A DNA stretch of 64,000 bases, taken from the NCBI GenBank assembly GCA_019095985.1, contig CM032662.1, positions 13,549,422-13,613,421 of the forward strand, in the 5' to 3' direction. How positions within the stretch are numbered: the first letter of the stretch is position 1; each line of letters opens with the position of its first letter. The position numbers and the translations under genes were made by a program. Below, one piece after another: positions 53,040 to 64,000 of the stretch. This stretch comes from Streblospio benedicti (Eukaryota > Annelida > Polychaeta > Spionida > Spionidae). The notes under the pieces were generated by a model, which was given only the letters and a program-made list of their open reading frames with translations, was not told the DNA's origin and did no database searches.

Positions 53040-53330
53040 CGACTTTACAATTTACACCAGGTCATCGGCACATTCAATGATCAGCAATTGATCATATATA
53101 TCTTTCTCAACTCCCCGGGGAGCATACCACACTGGCTGCATACGGCATTGCTGCTGTTTGCGCACGCTTATCACCGACCTGTACCTATTTAACGCGTAGG
53201 TACCACGGAGCAGTGTGCAACCTGTTAGAGGTAAGTTTACTCAACACTTACCATCAGACCCGACCGGGAATCGAACCCACGACCTTCTGGTCACAAGTCC
53301 AACTCCCTATCCATTCGGCCACGGAAGACT
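53040..53330 (-). mobile_element. tRNA-derived SINE copy
   Basis: A reverse-oriented, well-preserved copy of the 37301 family: CTTCCGTGGCCGAATGGATAG (box A), GGGTTCGATTCCCGGTCGGG (box B), then the same body (AACAGGTTGCACACTGCTCC, TTAAATAGGTACAGGTC, CCCCGGGGAGTTGAGAA) and tail. Confidence 0.85.
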
Positions 53331-53334
53331 ACAG

Positions 53335-53750
53335 CAAGTTTCCATGTGCCGTGTCGCAATGGTGTAGGTGTTTTACGCCATCACCTACTTGCAGTGCAAG
53401 CCTGTGCAGTGGTCTTACTGGAAAGTTGGTGGATAACACAGGCCTGTCCAAGATTTCAGGGTGAAGCTTGTCCAATTGATGGTAGAACAGTTACTCAGTC
53501 AGATGTAGATAGGTCCATGCTTGATTTAGATCCCAGCTTCTGCAAATGAGGCATGTTATGGTCAGGAGGAGAATGCGAACTTGCGATCACAACCAGATGC
53601 AGTACTGCCTGGGGAAAGTTCAAGAAGCTGCTCCCTACTCCGAAAACGAAACATGTATCATTAAAAATGCGTGGGAGAATGTTCTCAGTGTCCATTCTGC
53701 CATACTTCATGAAGAAAGTCTCCTTATGATTTTGTATTCATTTTAATCAA
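53335..53750 (+). mobile_element. LINE fragment (finger plus post-finger part)
   Basis: The plus strand encodes, in shifting frames, KFPCAV, CSGLTGKLVDNTG, EACPIDGRTVTQSDVDRSML and WGKFKKLLPTPKTKHVSLKM. These match the same LINE family as 21760-22930 (Cys-rich finger, then ARPIDGR and KMRGKV-type motifs). It is broken and directly follows a SINE. Confidence 0.6.
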
Positions 53751-53972
53751 AATGAAGAAATCAATCTACAAAGTATTAAAAGATATTTGTGTGAATTAAA
53801 AGATTAAAATTATATAAATCATTACTCATACAAGATGCCAAATATGTATAAAATACTTAAAGAATAAACATGCTAAAACCACTTATCAGTTCCACCTTCT
53901 AACTACATTTTCCAACTGACACAATCAAGCAACATATATACCGTACATATTCCAATCTACATTAAACATAGC

Positions 53973-54019
53973 ATATAGTATAACACAATGTCATGTTTGT
54001 ACTCAGCAACAATCCTGCA
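53973..54019. repeat. 47-bp direct repeat, left copy
   Basis: Identical at all but one base to 57365-57411 (starts ATATAGTATAACACAATG, ends ACAATCCTGCA). The pair brackets the Ty3/gypsy fossil. Confidence 0.9.
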
Positions 54020-54397
54020 TCCCCCCCAAGTCCAGAGACGGAGTAGATGGACTTAATTCCATATTCCAGTTGCTGCATCATACACTAGGTTTCCGACGCT
54101 CACGCTGTGGCCTTGGTGATATACCGATTGTTCCCTGTGGCTCGCAAGTTAGTATAGGTAATGGCTTTACTTCTGTTTCTGATTGATTTTACCAGTTTGC
54201 CACCAGTTTGGTTGGAACTATCCTTGTCCGTTTGGGCTGGAGGTTGTACCACATCTGCCTCTAGAATAGGTACAGAATGTGGTGTAAATGTATCATCTGG
54301 CTTAGGCTCTGCAGGCACCTGGGGAATGATGGTTTTCTCCATGGGTGCTACTCGCTGCTGGATAATAGGTGTGACAGGAGTATACGCTCGTAGATGG

Positions 54398-55249
54398 TAG
54401 CCTATCTCAAGGCCTTTAAATGATCTGACATGAAGGCCTATTCTAAAAGCTTCTGTATGACGTCAATTTTGCAAAGAGTTTTGCTAAAGTGACGTCATTT
54501 ACTAAAAGCACATGGCTTCTATTTTAGAAACAGCAGTCCAGCTGTAGTTGGGTATTTTCCCTTTTAAGCACGTGGTACTGTTTATTTGTAATGTGGTTCT
54601 TGTTCATTAATTCACAAATAAGCCAGCCCCAGTTAGTAACGAGATGTTTTAGCATGTGGTACTGTTCATTTATATTGGGGAATGTTTGATGAAGTTCTGT
54701 TTTGTAATATTTTGTTTATTTGATACTCTATTGTTATCTGATCATGGATAATGAAGCAATTAGACAATGCTTGCAAAAGATTGGATGTGGACATTTTCAA
54801 ATAGTTTTACTTTATCAAATGATTTTAAGTTTTCTTTTTCACACAACAATAGTAGGTAGGAGGTTGAAGTCTGACACCCTTATTTGTTTTTATTGATGTA
54901 CTGTAGTTAACTTTTGGAGGACTATTATTTGGAGGTGTATCAATTTTGGTAAAAATAAACTAAGTCATACATGTACAAGTAACTGAGAAACACATCAGGA
55001 TTACATACTTCACATGCATACATGTTCTGCTTCTGCAGCTGTTGCTAATGATGACTGGTTTTAAAGGCTATAACAGGGCAGAATGTTTTAGGCTGCATAT
55101 TTAATATCAGTGGAATTCCTAGGGTTCTGTAAAAGACCTTATATCTATCAGAGCTAGAGGCCGTCACAATTGTACTTGCTCGTTGACACAAGTGGTTTAT
55201 GTAATTATAGAAATAAAAACTATTAGATATAAGGTCTTTTGAAAGACTA
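54398..55249. mobile_element. hAT-like DNA transposon nested in the gypsy fossil
   Basis: An 852-bp insert is flanked by an 8-bp duplication GTAGATGG (54390-54397 and 55250-55257). The ends are imperfect inverted repeats starting TAGCCT / TAGTCT. An 8-bp duplication and TAG ends fit hAT. No transposase was seen. A smaller inverted repeat, AAAAGACCTTATATCTA (55131-55149 and 55220-55240), lies near its right end. Confidence 0.65.
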
Positions 55250-55981
55250 GTAGATGGCGATTTCTCAAACTTAGTCGTCCCTACCCATCAACTTTTACAT
55301 GGTACTGATCATTCCCAAGATATACTACTACTGATCCTGATCTGTCCCATTTGGATCGACCCATGCTATTTTTGTTCTGAATGAACACTTTTTCTCCAAG
55401 ATCGAGGCCCCTTAGAGGTCGGGAGTGCTCTTTCAACGATTCCATACCGATTCGTGACCTAAGGGCCTCTTCTTTTGCTGCCCAAGCATCCCTCCAGATA
55501 AGAAAGATATGAGGGGTAGAGAACTTCTCTAACTGATTTGCAAAAGCCAGTGTGTCACGAAGCGGACGACCGAAGATTATTTGTGCTGGAGAGACATTAC
55601 AATCTGGGTCAGGAGTATTTCGCAATTGAAGCATAGCATTCACAAATCCATCATGATCGAGGCTACCGGTGGGCTTGGTATTTGACATGAGTAGTCGTTT
55701 AGCTGATTTTACAGCCACCTCAGCTCTTCCATTTGACTGTGGGAAATAGGCAGATGAAAGACGATGATGAATTCCCATAGACGTAGAAATGACTTCGTTA
55801 CATCCGCTGTGAACTCAGGTCCACCATCACTGGAGAGTTCCTCTGGCACACCAAAAGGCAAAATTTAAAGAGAGACCGCAAATGTCGTATTAGGCCATTC
55901 GCTCCTGCAAGATTAGAGCTTGCTGGGGACTGAAACACTTCTACCCAGCCTGAGAGACGATCACCAACAACCAGATACTGA

Positions 55982-56784
55982 CAGTGTTCAATCTAGCTTT
56001 GCATTGGAGGGGGTCCTATGGGCCCGTTGACCTTCAAAGAGAGGGCCATTTTAAATATGAGGGGGCCCCAAGTAAAAAAACAACCCAAAAAGTAGACAGG
56101 ATGCTTACTGCATTATTTCATGGGTGTGTGGGGGTAATACCAAAATCCGACACGAATTGATAAACTTGTTACTATATTTCTTGGTATTTTATCATAATTG
56201 GAGTAGACAAGCATTTGTGATTTAAGCCATGTCACCATGATAGATCCTGTCACAGGTTTCATCATATAAATCCATCAAATGGCATTTAGAAGCCGTGTCA
56301 TCGGGATTAAAAGTAGATAACTTTATGTAGAACCTCAATAGGAATGATCGTACATAATTCATTTTAATGTTACTTTAATATCTTGCGCGTATAACAAGAA
56401 ATTTCAACCTATTGACATCAGTTTCATTACCAGTCGCCATTTCGGTACATACTAGTGCCTGACGCAACATGCATTTATCACAACGCAAACAAGCAGCGCG
56501 CAGACACGTTTTTCCATGCTACTGGCGTGAACCAGTTGAAATTATTTCAGTGGAATGCCGGTAGGTGGCGCTCTGAATGTAAACAAATATGGCCGCGCCC
56601 ATGAAACTAATGCAGACGTGACGGGAAACTAGTTGTTTCTTTGGCGAATATTTTATTAAAAATGTTACAAAAATTTGGCAAAATATACATAGTGCGCCTG
56701 ATGGGCCCATGGTACGATTGGGATTGCGCCATTTGGTATGTTAAGCGCCCAAAGGTGCAATGGCACAGCCTAGATTGAACACTG
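55982..56784. mobile_element. DNA transposon nested in the gypsy fossil
   Basis: An 803-bp insert has terminal inverted repeats CAGTGTTCAATCTAG and a 6-bp duplication TACTGA (55976-55981 and 56785-56790). No transposase frame was recognised. Superfamily uncertain. Confidence 0.7.
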
Positions 56785-57364
56785 TACTGATTGCCTCCGT
56801 ATTTGAAAAAATCAGCAAAAATTTTCTCAAAAGGTGTTGCTGGGGGTTGTGCTGGCATGGGAGGTGTAGCAGCCTGTGATGGTGCATTCTTATTAGAGTG
56901 CACGCATGACTCCCGAACTTGACTGATGTCCTTAGACATGCCTGGGCAGTATACAAGTGTACGTGCACAGTGTTCCATTCTCGATACTCCTTGGTGGGCT
57001 GAATGTAGATGTTGCAGTATCTTTTGTCTCAATGAATGTGGAACGACTACTCAATCTTGATACATGATGACCCCATCTTGAATGTACAAGGAATCAAATA
57101 TAGTTCTATATAGAGTCGTGGTATCTTCGTCTGGTGAGCCTTGTTCAATCCTGCAGAGAAGATTATGAAGGGATTCATCATTGTGCGTTTCTTGAGCTAT
57201 CATAGACCAGGATATTGACATGATTTCTTGAATACTCGCACATATGGATGCTGCTAGCATGCTCTCAGAGATGTCAGAAATGTTCCTTAATAAGTCTTTG
57301 TCAATTTCTAGGCCAGCTGGTGATGGATGCCGAGAGGTTGCATCTGCAGGATTGAACAAGGCTT

Positions 57365-57411
57365 ATATAGTATAACACAATGTCATTTTTGTACTCAGCA
57401 ACAATCCTGCA
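57365..57411. repeat. 47-bp direct repeat, right copy
   Basis: Partner of 53973-54019, with one mismatch. Confidence 0.9.
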
Positions 57412-58893
57412 CTTCATGGATGTGAAACATGGACAGATCTATGATATATGAATTTGTGGAGTAAAACCTGATGATATCTCTTCCGCTAAACCCACAGCTG
57501 TGGACATCTAAACCCTCAGATGTAGTAATAGTAGTAATACATGTAGTACTGGCTGCGTCAGAAGGACCCACAAGTGAAAAATAAAGACTTGCATTACAAC
57601 TGTACAGTACTGTTTTATTTACGATTTCCTCTCATGTTGACTCTTTTTATGAACGTGATTTTTTCCGTTACTTCCACATTTTCTGTTTGCGATGACTGAA
57701 GTTACGGGTCTCGTTTCTCAGCTTGAACAACACATTTTACTGAAGTTCCCTAATTAAAAGACTTTGTAACTTCCTAATCAAGCTTGATATTTTGATGGAT
57801 TATGTTTAAATTGGTGTCTAAATTTCGTCAGAACCTTTATCGGCCAATCAGCGTTGTCAGAAATGTCACAAAAACTGTTCCTTATTTTTCTGCTAGTTTC
57901 ATTTGAAAGACAACCCGTTCCTGTATAAAAGTACATTGGTTACGATTCTGCCGTAAATCTTAAACATGAAATCAGTCGCTAGTTAAGGTGATTACGCCTT
58001 TCTAGGTTACCATCATGAGCAGAACTTTCTTACGAAATGTTTCGATTTGATACTAGCATTCGCTGATTGATCCAATTTCTTTACAATTGTAAGTCCTTCA
58101 GACAGTGACTGTCATTACTGTAAACATGCAGCAGTTGCCATTAAAAGTCTAGAAGTCATGAACAGCAAACTCTTTGTGGTCAGCAAGATGCACACTACAT
58201 TTTTTTTTTTGTAAAATAACAATTAATTGTTACATTCATTGAAATCTCATTAGAAAAATGAATTTGCATTTATGCAAAGGAATGGTTGTCAGTTGTAGCA
58301 TTATTATAGCTAAAATTGCCTATTATCTATTATATGCATCACCATTGCCTTGATAACTGTTAAAGTGCATTTCTCAGCCTGCAGACTGCCATATGCAACA
58401 TTGGCTACAGCTGAGTGCTGTCTGCAATCAATAGGTACTGCTCCTTGCTCTTACCAGCCAGTCTGCAGCTCAGTCTTGTTCCCCCTCACTTTAAATAGAT
58501 GCAATCCATGAGAAAACTGCTCATAATGTTGTATTGGATACCAATGTATGAATTTTACTCTTTATCGGAATGTAAACAGGTATTTGACATGGGTTAATTT
58601 ATTTATTGCTGTGTGCTCATTTACAAAATTCTGTTGAATAAGTCTTGAAATTGAATATGGTGTGATGCATATTCTGGTATATTTTCATTATTATTTTCTC
58701 AAAGAATGCCTGTTATAATTCTGCATGGAGATGAATTCTGTCCTATTTTTGAATTTCATTTCATGTGTAAGAAGAATTAGTGATCAAATTGTATAGCCAA
58801 CTCAGTTTATATTATCGTATTGAGCATATTGCTTATTTTGTAAAACATTTTTACCTTTCAATGCCATGACTCATAGCTTGTGTATATTTTCAG
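57412..58893 (+). promoter_or_regulatory. CSRNP upstream region with candidate TATA box
   Basis: TATAAAA at 57924-57930 could place a transcription start near 57955. A possible donor (AAG|GTGATT) at about 57987 would then join a non-coding first exon to the acceptor at 58893. Otherwise AT-rich with no coding similarity. The promoter call is inference. Confidence 0.3.
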
Positions 58894-58933
58894 GTAAAAT
58901 TATAGTTTGAAACTGCTTTCGCAAAGTAACATC

Positions 58934-61900
58934 ATGTCAAAAAGGAAGTTTGATGATTTGAATGAAGGGGAGGTCTCTCCTGATATACATCAAAGTGATC
59001 AACCATGCAAATTACCAAAAGGGGAACCCGATCCAGTTGATATTATTGGTGATAATCTTTGCACATCATCCAAAGTAGAAAATGATTTGGACTTCTCCAA
59101 TGTTCAGTCTGATGACAATGACAGGCAGGACGATACAGACAATTCTTTTAAATGTGAAGCGCAGCCTGATAATAGTTCAAATGTTTCTTCCGTTGATGAT
59201 TGTGAACCAGTGAAACCTACCATTGAATTAGAAATTCAAGAAAATTGTGTTAGTTCTGTCAATGAATCAAGTAAAACAGTAATAAGTGATATTTCAGACA
59301 CTAATGTACAGGATATTGATAATCAAAAACCGTTGAACATTGAATCGCAAGATTCTTGTATTGGAACTCAATCGCAAGATGTAGATTCAACGGAGTCAAG
59401 ATTTCCTGACATAACAAATGTTTCAGTGTCGCAAGACTCGTGTCTTGATCAGACACAAGAATATAGTACCGCCAGTCCTGATGCAACAAATCTCTCTGAA
59501 ATTAAAGATGTAGAGGAGACAGTGGACTCTTGTGGAGAAACACCCAAAGAACTTCAACATGATACATTACAGACCATACCTAGTGGTTCATGTGAAAACT
59601 TGCCGTCTTCTGAAGCCCAAATCAATGATGGTATGTTCATTTAACATTTATTGCGAAATACATCCAATACTGCTAGATTGTAATTAAGATGGACTAAATG
59701 AAGTTATAGGACACAAAGACTTCAACTTTGTGTATGATATGAATTGTTAAACATTATTTCAGATGTACCCCAAAAGAAAAAGAAAAAGAGTGTGCAATTT
59801 GATGGTGTCACAGTCTATTATTTCAATCGCAAACAAGGTTTCTCATGTGTGCCTAGTCAAGGTGGTTCTACATTGGGTAAGTGTGATACTCTCCTGTTTG
59901 GGGTTATCTATAAAGCTCATTTGAGATGAGATGGTGTTGAGAGTTGAAATCTTATAGATATGACATGTGGCAGATAACCATGTTGAAATTTAATTTCTTA
60001 GTAAACCTTGCCATGTTGCTGCCTATGAATGTATCCATACATATTTGGGAATGTTATACCATCATTCAGTACCTTACAGTTGGTTGCATAGCAACACGGC
60101 AAGGTGTCTGAATTGGACTTCTTTTGCCATCTTGTGTAGAAAAGGAATTTGAGGGTTCCAGGTGCTGGAGGTCTTAATAGTTAATAACTAAATATTTTGG
60201 TGTCCGATTACAATCTCGAAATTGGTTTTCATTGCAAAAATGTTTCCCTTTATAAATATTATTTAGGAATGATTAACAGTATGTTGGATATCAAGATATA
60301 AACTTTTTATACAAAAATAAGTGTGATATTGATATTTTCATATAATTAATTGATATAAGCTATTTCTGCTTTTGGGCAAATCAAACCAATGTTTTACTCT
60401 CGACACAAAACAATGTGCATGTAATATACAAAAAAAAAAAAAAAAAATCAAAGAAAAGAAAGTTGTCATGTTCTGAAAAATATCACAATTTTGCAAAGAA
60501 CAGCAAAGCTTCCAATGAAGCATGCTGTTTGCAGGCAGCATAATAAAAATGCTGCCCCATCTTGAGGAGGTGGTTGTGTTGAGCATTGCTGCTGCTCCAC
60601 TGTGTGGATGCTGCTGCTGCAATGTGTGGCTGACTGCATTGGCCCACACAAACTCACGTATCTCCGCAATAGTGAGCATACTTCTCATGTCATCCCTGAT
60701 GCTGTATTCCCCAACCCCCATTTCTACTCATTTCTGATATTAGTTGAGTTCATTGACAGGCCGGCATTTTGCTCCTACATGGCATTACATATACTTCCAT
60801 GGACAGCTTATCTATTAAAGCTGATATTATATTAGGGAATTTCATTATCTGTATATACACATGTAGACTGTAGACACATGACATTAGCAAGGAGTGAAAA
60901 TGCTGTTCTGAAATCATTGCTTCTGTGAAATCAATAATGCAGATGGTAGGACCCTCTTCCATTTATACATTTTTGCAGCTAAATTGAGCGTCGAGCCCTG
61001 GGTGTAGAGCTGACCAAAATCATAATATTCGTATCCGCTTTGGCCTTTCTCAATAATATATATATTTTTATTATACAACCTTAATTTGCCCTTTGGGGAT
61101 TGGTACACAGATTTTTATTCTTTTCGTAAATTACCAGTTATTTTATTGATTATAAATTAAGCAACATTAGACTTCATAGTAACTACAATAGTATATACTA
61201 TTTTAACATTTAATATTAGTCTAAACATTTTTGGTCCTTTTTCAATCTAAATTAATCTGCACCAGCTGTTATATATAAGATAATGTCTGGCATACGTTAG
61301 TAGTAATCTTGTAAGGGTTTTCATATTTTGATCAAGATAATTTTTAATTTATAGGAATGTCTGAGGAGCATCTAGCTGTTGAAGAATTTGGTATGAGTGA
61401 GTACAGCCGACTGAAGAAGGTCACGCATAAAGAAATCTTATTGGAACAACATTCGCAAGGCAAAATTTACTTGCCTCCTCAAAAAGTGACTGCATTGCAG
61501 CGTTCTGTTAGTAGTGCCAGTGATGTGGAGTCTCTTCATGGTTCTTCAGATGAAGAGGAGGATGATTTAGCTGTTGAAGAATACTACTTTTTACAACCAA
61601 TAACAACCAGACAGAGACGTCTTTTGCTTCGACAAGCTGGTATTAAAAAGATAGATGCAACTGAAAAAGAAGATTGTAAGGATATCAGAGGATCTCGTGA
61701 AATATGTGGTTGTGACTGCAAAGTGTTCTGTGATCCAGATACATGTATATGTGCAAAAGCTGGAATCAAATGTCAGGTTGATAGACCATCATTTCCTTGC
61801 GGGTGTAGCAAAGATGGTTGTGGTAATCCTAAAGGGAGGATTGAATTTAACCCTATTCGAGTACGTACTCACTTTATCCATACACTAATGAGGTTAGAAA

Positions 61901-63288
61901 CTGAAAAGAAATGTGAAGAAATCAAGTCAAAAAGAAAGAAGGGTCTTACAAACCATATGCGTTTTGGGGAAGAAAATGACGGGATTGCAAAAATTGAAGA
62001 AACTGGAGAACTTGTAGAAAGTACTGTTGATGAAGAGGAAAATGTAGAAACGGAAACGCATTTTAACAGCAATGAAAGAGGCAGTTGTTGTGATTGTCAA
62101 AATTCAGAAGTGAATGATTTCTTAATGAGAGAATCCCAGTATAGTGCTCCAGTTGAGCTGGAGACATGTGCCGCTACTCCTTTTAACGCAGGTCTGGTGA
62201 CCGAAGAGGCACAAATTTCGCCAGCATTACAGGGTAATTCGCAGCAAGAAATTCCACAGGTTATGCTCTATAATGATGAAGAGGATTATAATGCAGAAAA
62301 CACAACCATGTTTCAATTTCCACAAAAGGAGGAAAGTGAATATTCAGAAAGCTCGGATTGTTCTAGCGAAGGAACCAATCCAGAGCAAGAAAACGTCACA
62401 AGTAGCACTGGGTATGATGAATACCAACAAGTTGCTGCGAGCTACGATGTGAGCACTACTTCATTAAACCATTCTTTGAATGACCCAACTTACAACATTC
62501 CAACTGCAAGCTCTTTGGAAACTGACATCAGTGAAGTTAAATCTGGAGATGTAGATCATAGTTATCTACAGCTTAATTCTTCTACAACATTCAAATTAGA
62601 ACCTATCTCGCAAATTTTAAATCCTATTAGAGAGGGTGTGTCTTACAATGAAGCACCGCCCTCTTGGGGTCAAGCTTCAGCAGACACGTTTTGTCAATAT
62701 AATGGAAGCGCCACAGGTCTTGATTATCACACATCTGTTAACACATCTGAAAACTACATGTATAATAGCTGTGCTGAAACTGGTTTCACACCATACTCTG
62801 GTGGTTCAAGCACTGACGCACATGCAACTTGTAATGATGTGGTTGATTACCAGGTGACCTCAACAACTAGTATCGGTAATCCTCCAACTTCTTGCCAATC
62901 ACAGACAGAAATTTCTCCGAAACTGTCACCCCAGTGTCAAATATTGGACCTAGACCAGCAAAAACCTACTGTTGTTTCTTCATGTAGTAGCCAATTACTG
63001 GACCTAGATAAATGTTCAAAGTCACAAATTAATACTGAAAAAGCATCTGTTGGAGTTGACAGTGATCTAGCTAACCTGTCAAATAATGATAAAAATCCTA
63101 CTTCTGTTCAGAAGGCAACGTCAACCTTGTCTTCAACGTCTTTGTCTAAGGTAGAAAGGAAGGATAACTCTGGCAGCAACACTGACAGTGAAGATAGCGG
63201 ATTAGGTAGTCTCTCGGATGACCAACCTACAACCCAAGATTTTGGTGAAATAATCAAAGAATCAATTGTAGAAACAGTTTCTGCATAA
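58934..63288 (+). CDS. CSRNP: Cysteine/serine-rich nuclear protein (CSRNP/AXUD1 family)
   Basis: Coding exons 58934-59630, 59763-59876 and 61355-63288 give 914 residues; the first coding exon starts at acceptor 58893|58894. The chosen ATG gives [13 protein letters not shown], matching the family's N-terminal KRKFD. A long acidic Ser-rich stretch follows. Then comes the conserved [20 protein letters not shown] block (with a KSVQF PP1-docking-type motif) and [10 protein letters not shown]...[13 protein letters not shown]. The Cys-rich domain (residues about 385-455) reads [35 protein letters not shown] and [14 protein letters not shown]. Family members are nuclear DNA-binding transcription factors (AXUD1 was found as an Axin-induced gene). 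The C-terminal half is Ser/Thr/Gln-rich and ends with a DSGLGS phosphodegron-like motif. The large last exon and small second exon agree with the family's compact structure. Confidence 0.95.
59877..61354 (+). other. CSRNP intron with an unclassified patch
   Basis: Bases 60520-60730 are GC-richer than the rest, with GCTGCTGCT units, and stay open on both strands without recognisable product. A poly-A run (60430-60447) precedes this patch. No exon is needed here, since the flanking exons join in phase. Confidence 0.45.
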
Positions 63289-64000
63289 TTCTTCAATAGT
63301 TAATCTTCTCTATGTAACTTTGTGTACGTCTACATCAACCAGTAAATTATAACATTGTATTAGCTTTTGTTAATTACACCTTGTGATGTTTATTGTTGGT
63401 ACTAGTATTTCTATTGCTTTGTTAACGAGTCCTGATATCAGTAGTCAATGCCCACACACAATGGATATATACTGAGTATTAATTGTTATGTTAAATGTTG
63501 TCATTTTTCCTATGCTGTAGCATGTTTTTCCTCTATAACGTTGATGTAAACTGCTGGGTTAATTAAAGGTTATTCAAGGGCTGACCATGGTTAGTATTGA
63601 AGTTTCACAGATTTTCATGCTATAGTTTTGATGGTTTTTAATCCAATTTTATGATTTTTTTATCAGTTGTCCATTTATTATCAAAATTGTAAATCAATGT
63701 TTAAAATGAACAAATATCTATATTTTCACTAGTCACATTCGATTGTTGCAACATTATGAATAGAGGTGTGGTACTAGGAATTACAAATATATATGTATGG
63801 TTATATTATTATGACCAAACTTCAATTTGTATACCATGTATGCTGACAAAATAGTTTAAAGGTTTTTTTGCAGTCTAAATTATTGTTTAGTTGTTGTTTA
63901 TTCTTTTCTGTTTACTCTGTTACTGAATGAAATTTTGTTTTCCAAGTTCGATTGTTACTTGCTATTCTTAAGTATTAAAGGAACACCACACGTTCCTTGT
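63289..64000 (+). other. CSRNP 3' UTR
   Basis: AT-rich sequence after the stop with several T-rich runs. An ATTAAA at 63974-63979 is a possible polyadenylation signal close to the window end. Confidence 0.5.

Larger units (their letters stand above)
54020..57364 (-). mobile_element. Ty3/gypsy LTR-retrotransposon fossil (partial, broken)
   Basis: Minus-strand remains of the 3' half of a Ty3/gypsy pol are present. The end of the RNase H region (57051-57359) is followed by an integrase zinc-binding part (around 56800-57030), integrase core and C-terminal parts (55281-55778), and a short downstream tail (54100-54342). No LTRs, gag, protease or reverse transcriptase were seen. The copy is clearly broken in several places and is interrupted by two DNA transposons (54398-55249 and 55982-56784). 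It is bounded by 47-bp direct repeats that differ at one base, suggesting fairly recent arrival of the fragment at this site. Confidence 0.85.

Noticed and set aside
58907-58933. Upstream TTG start for CSRNP
   Set aside because: The ATG at 58934 gives the family N-terminus; the earlier codons are 5' UTR after the splice acceptor.
1-64000. A wholly new gene system such as a defence island, CRISPR array or biosynthetic cluster
   Set aside because: The content is four ordinary animal genes plus transposons; nothing in the reading supported a new multi-gene system.

Overview
The window looks like nuclear DNA from an intron-rich, AT-rich bilaterian animal, most likely a marine invertebrate. The evidence is short exons with GT-AG junctions, animal-specific receptor and BMP-regulator genes, a tRNA-derived SINE family, non-LTR retrotransposons and Penelope-like elements, and many small inverted-repeat transposons. 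I cannot name the phylum from sequence alone. No prokaryotic feature, CRISPR array, operon or functional tRNA/rRNA gene is visible.

Layout. (1) 1593-9671, + strand: the 3' part of an EGFR/ErbB-family receptor tyrosine kinase (16 exons: end of the Cys-rich ectodomain, transmembrane segment, kinase domain, tyrosine-rich tail); its 5' exons lie outside the window. The intron to the left (1-1592) holds two inverted-repeat structures. One is a Penelope-like element with a hammerhead ribozyme motif in each terminal repeat. (2) 9672-17872: an 8.2-kb gene-poor stretch with several small DNA transposons and diverged repeats. (3) 17873-30563, + strand: 16 exons of a crossveinless-2/BMPER orthologue (five VWC domains, VWD with GDPH, C8, TIL); the signal-peptide exon was not found. 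(4) 31285-50655, - strand: a 29-exon, 1568-residue coiled-coil protein with a 12-residue tandem-repeat tail, tentatively FAM186-like, convergent with BMPER. (5) 50656-57411: transposon-rich intergenic DNA with a SINE, a LINE remnant and a broken Ty3/gypsy fossil that carries two nested DNA transposons and lies between 47-bp direct repeats. (6) 58934-63288, + strand: a complete three-coding-exon CSRNP/AXUD1-type nuclear protein.

The exon models were built by reading splice sites and checking phase across every junction. All four genes keep an open frame throughout: 2184 nt for ErbB, 2027 nt plus one base of a split codon for BMPER, 4707 nt for the coiled-coil gene and 2745 nt for CSRNP. The genes do not form one pathway. 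ErbB signalling, BMP modulation by BMPER and the CSRNP transcription factors all act in development, but their adjacency is not evidence of joint function.

The most notable observations are the paired hammerhead ribozyme motifs in the Penelope-like element, a natural Tyr-to-Phe change in the ErbB activation loop with a densely motif-bearing tail, the repeat-built tail of the coiled-coil protein, a beta-TrCP-type phosphodegron and PP1-docking motif in CSRNP, and several nested transposon insertions readable to the base.
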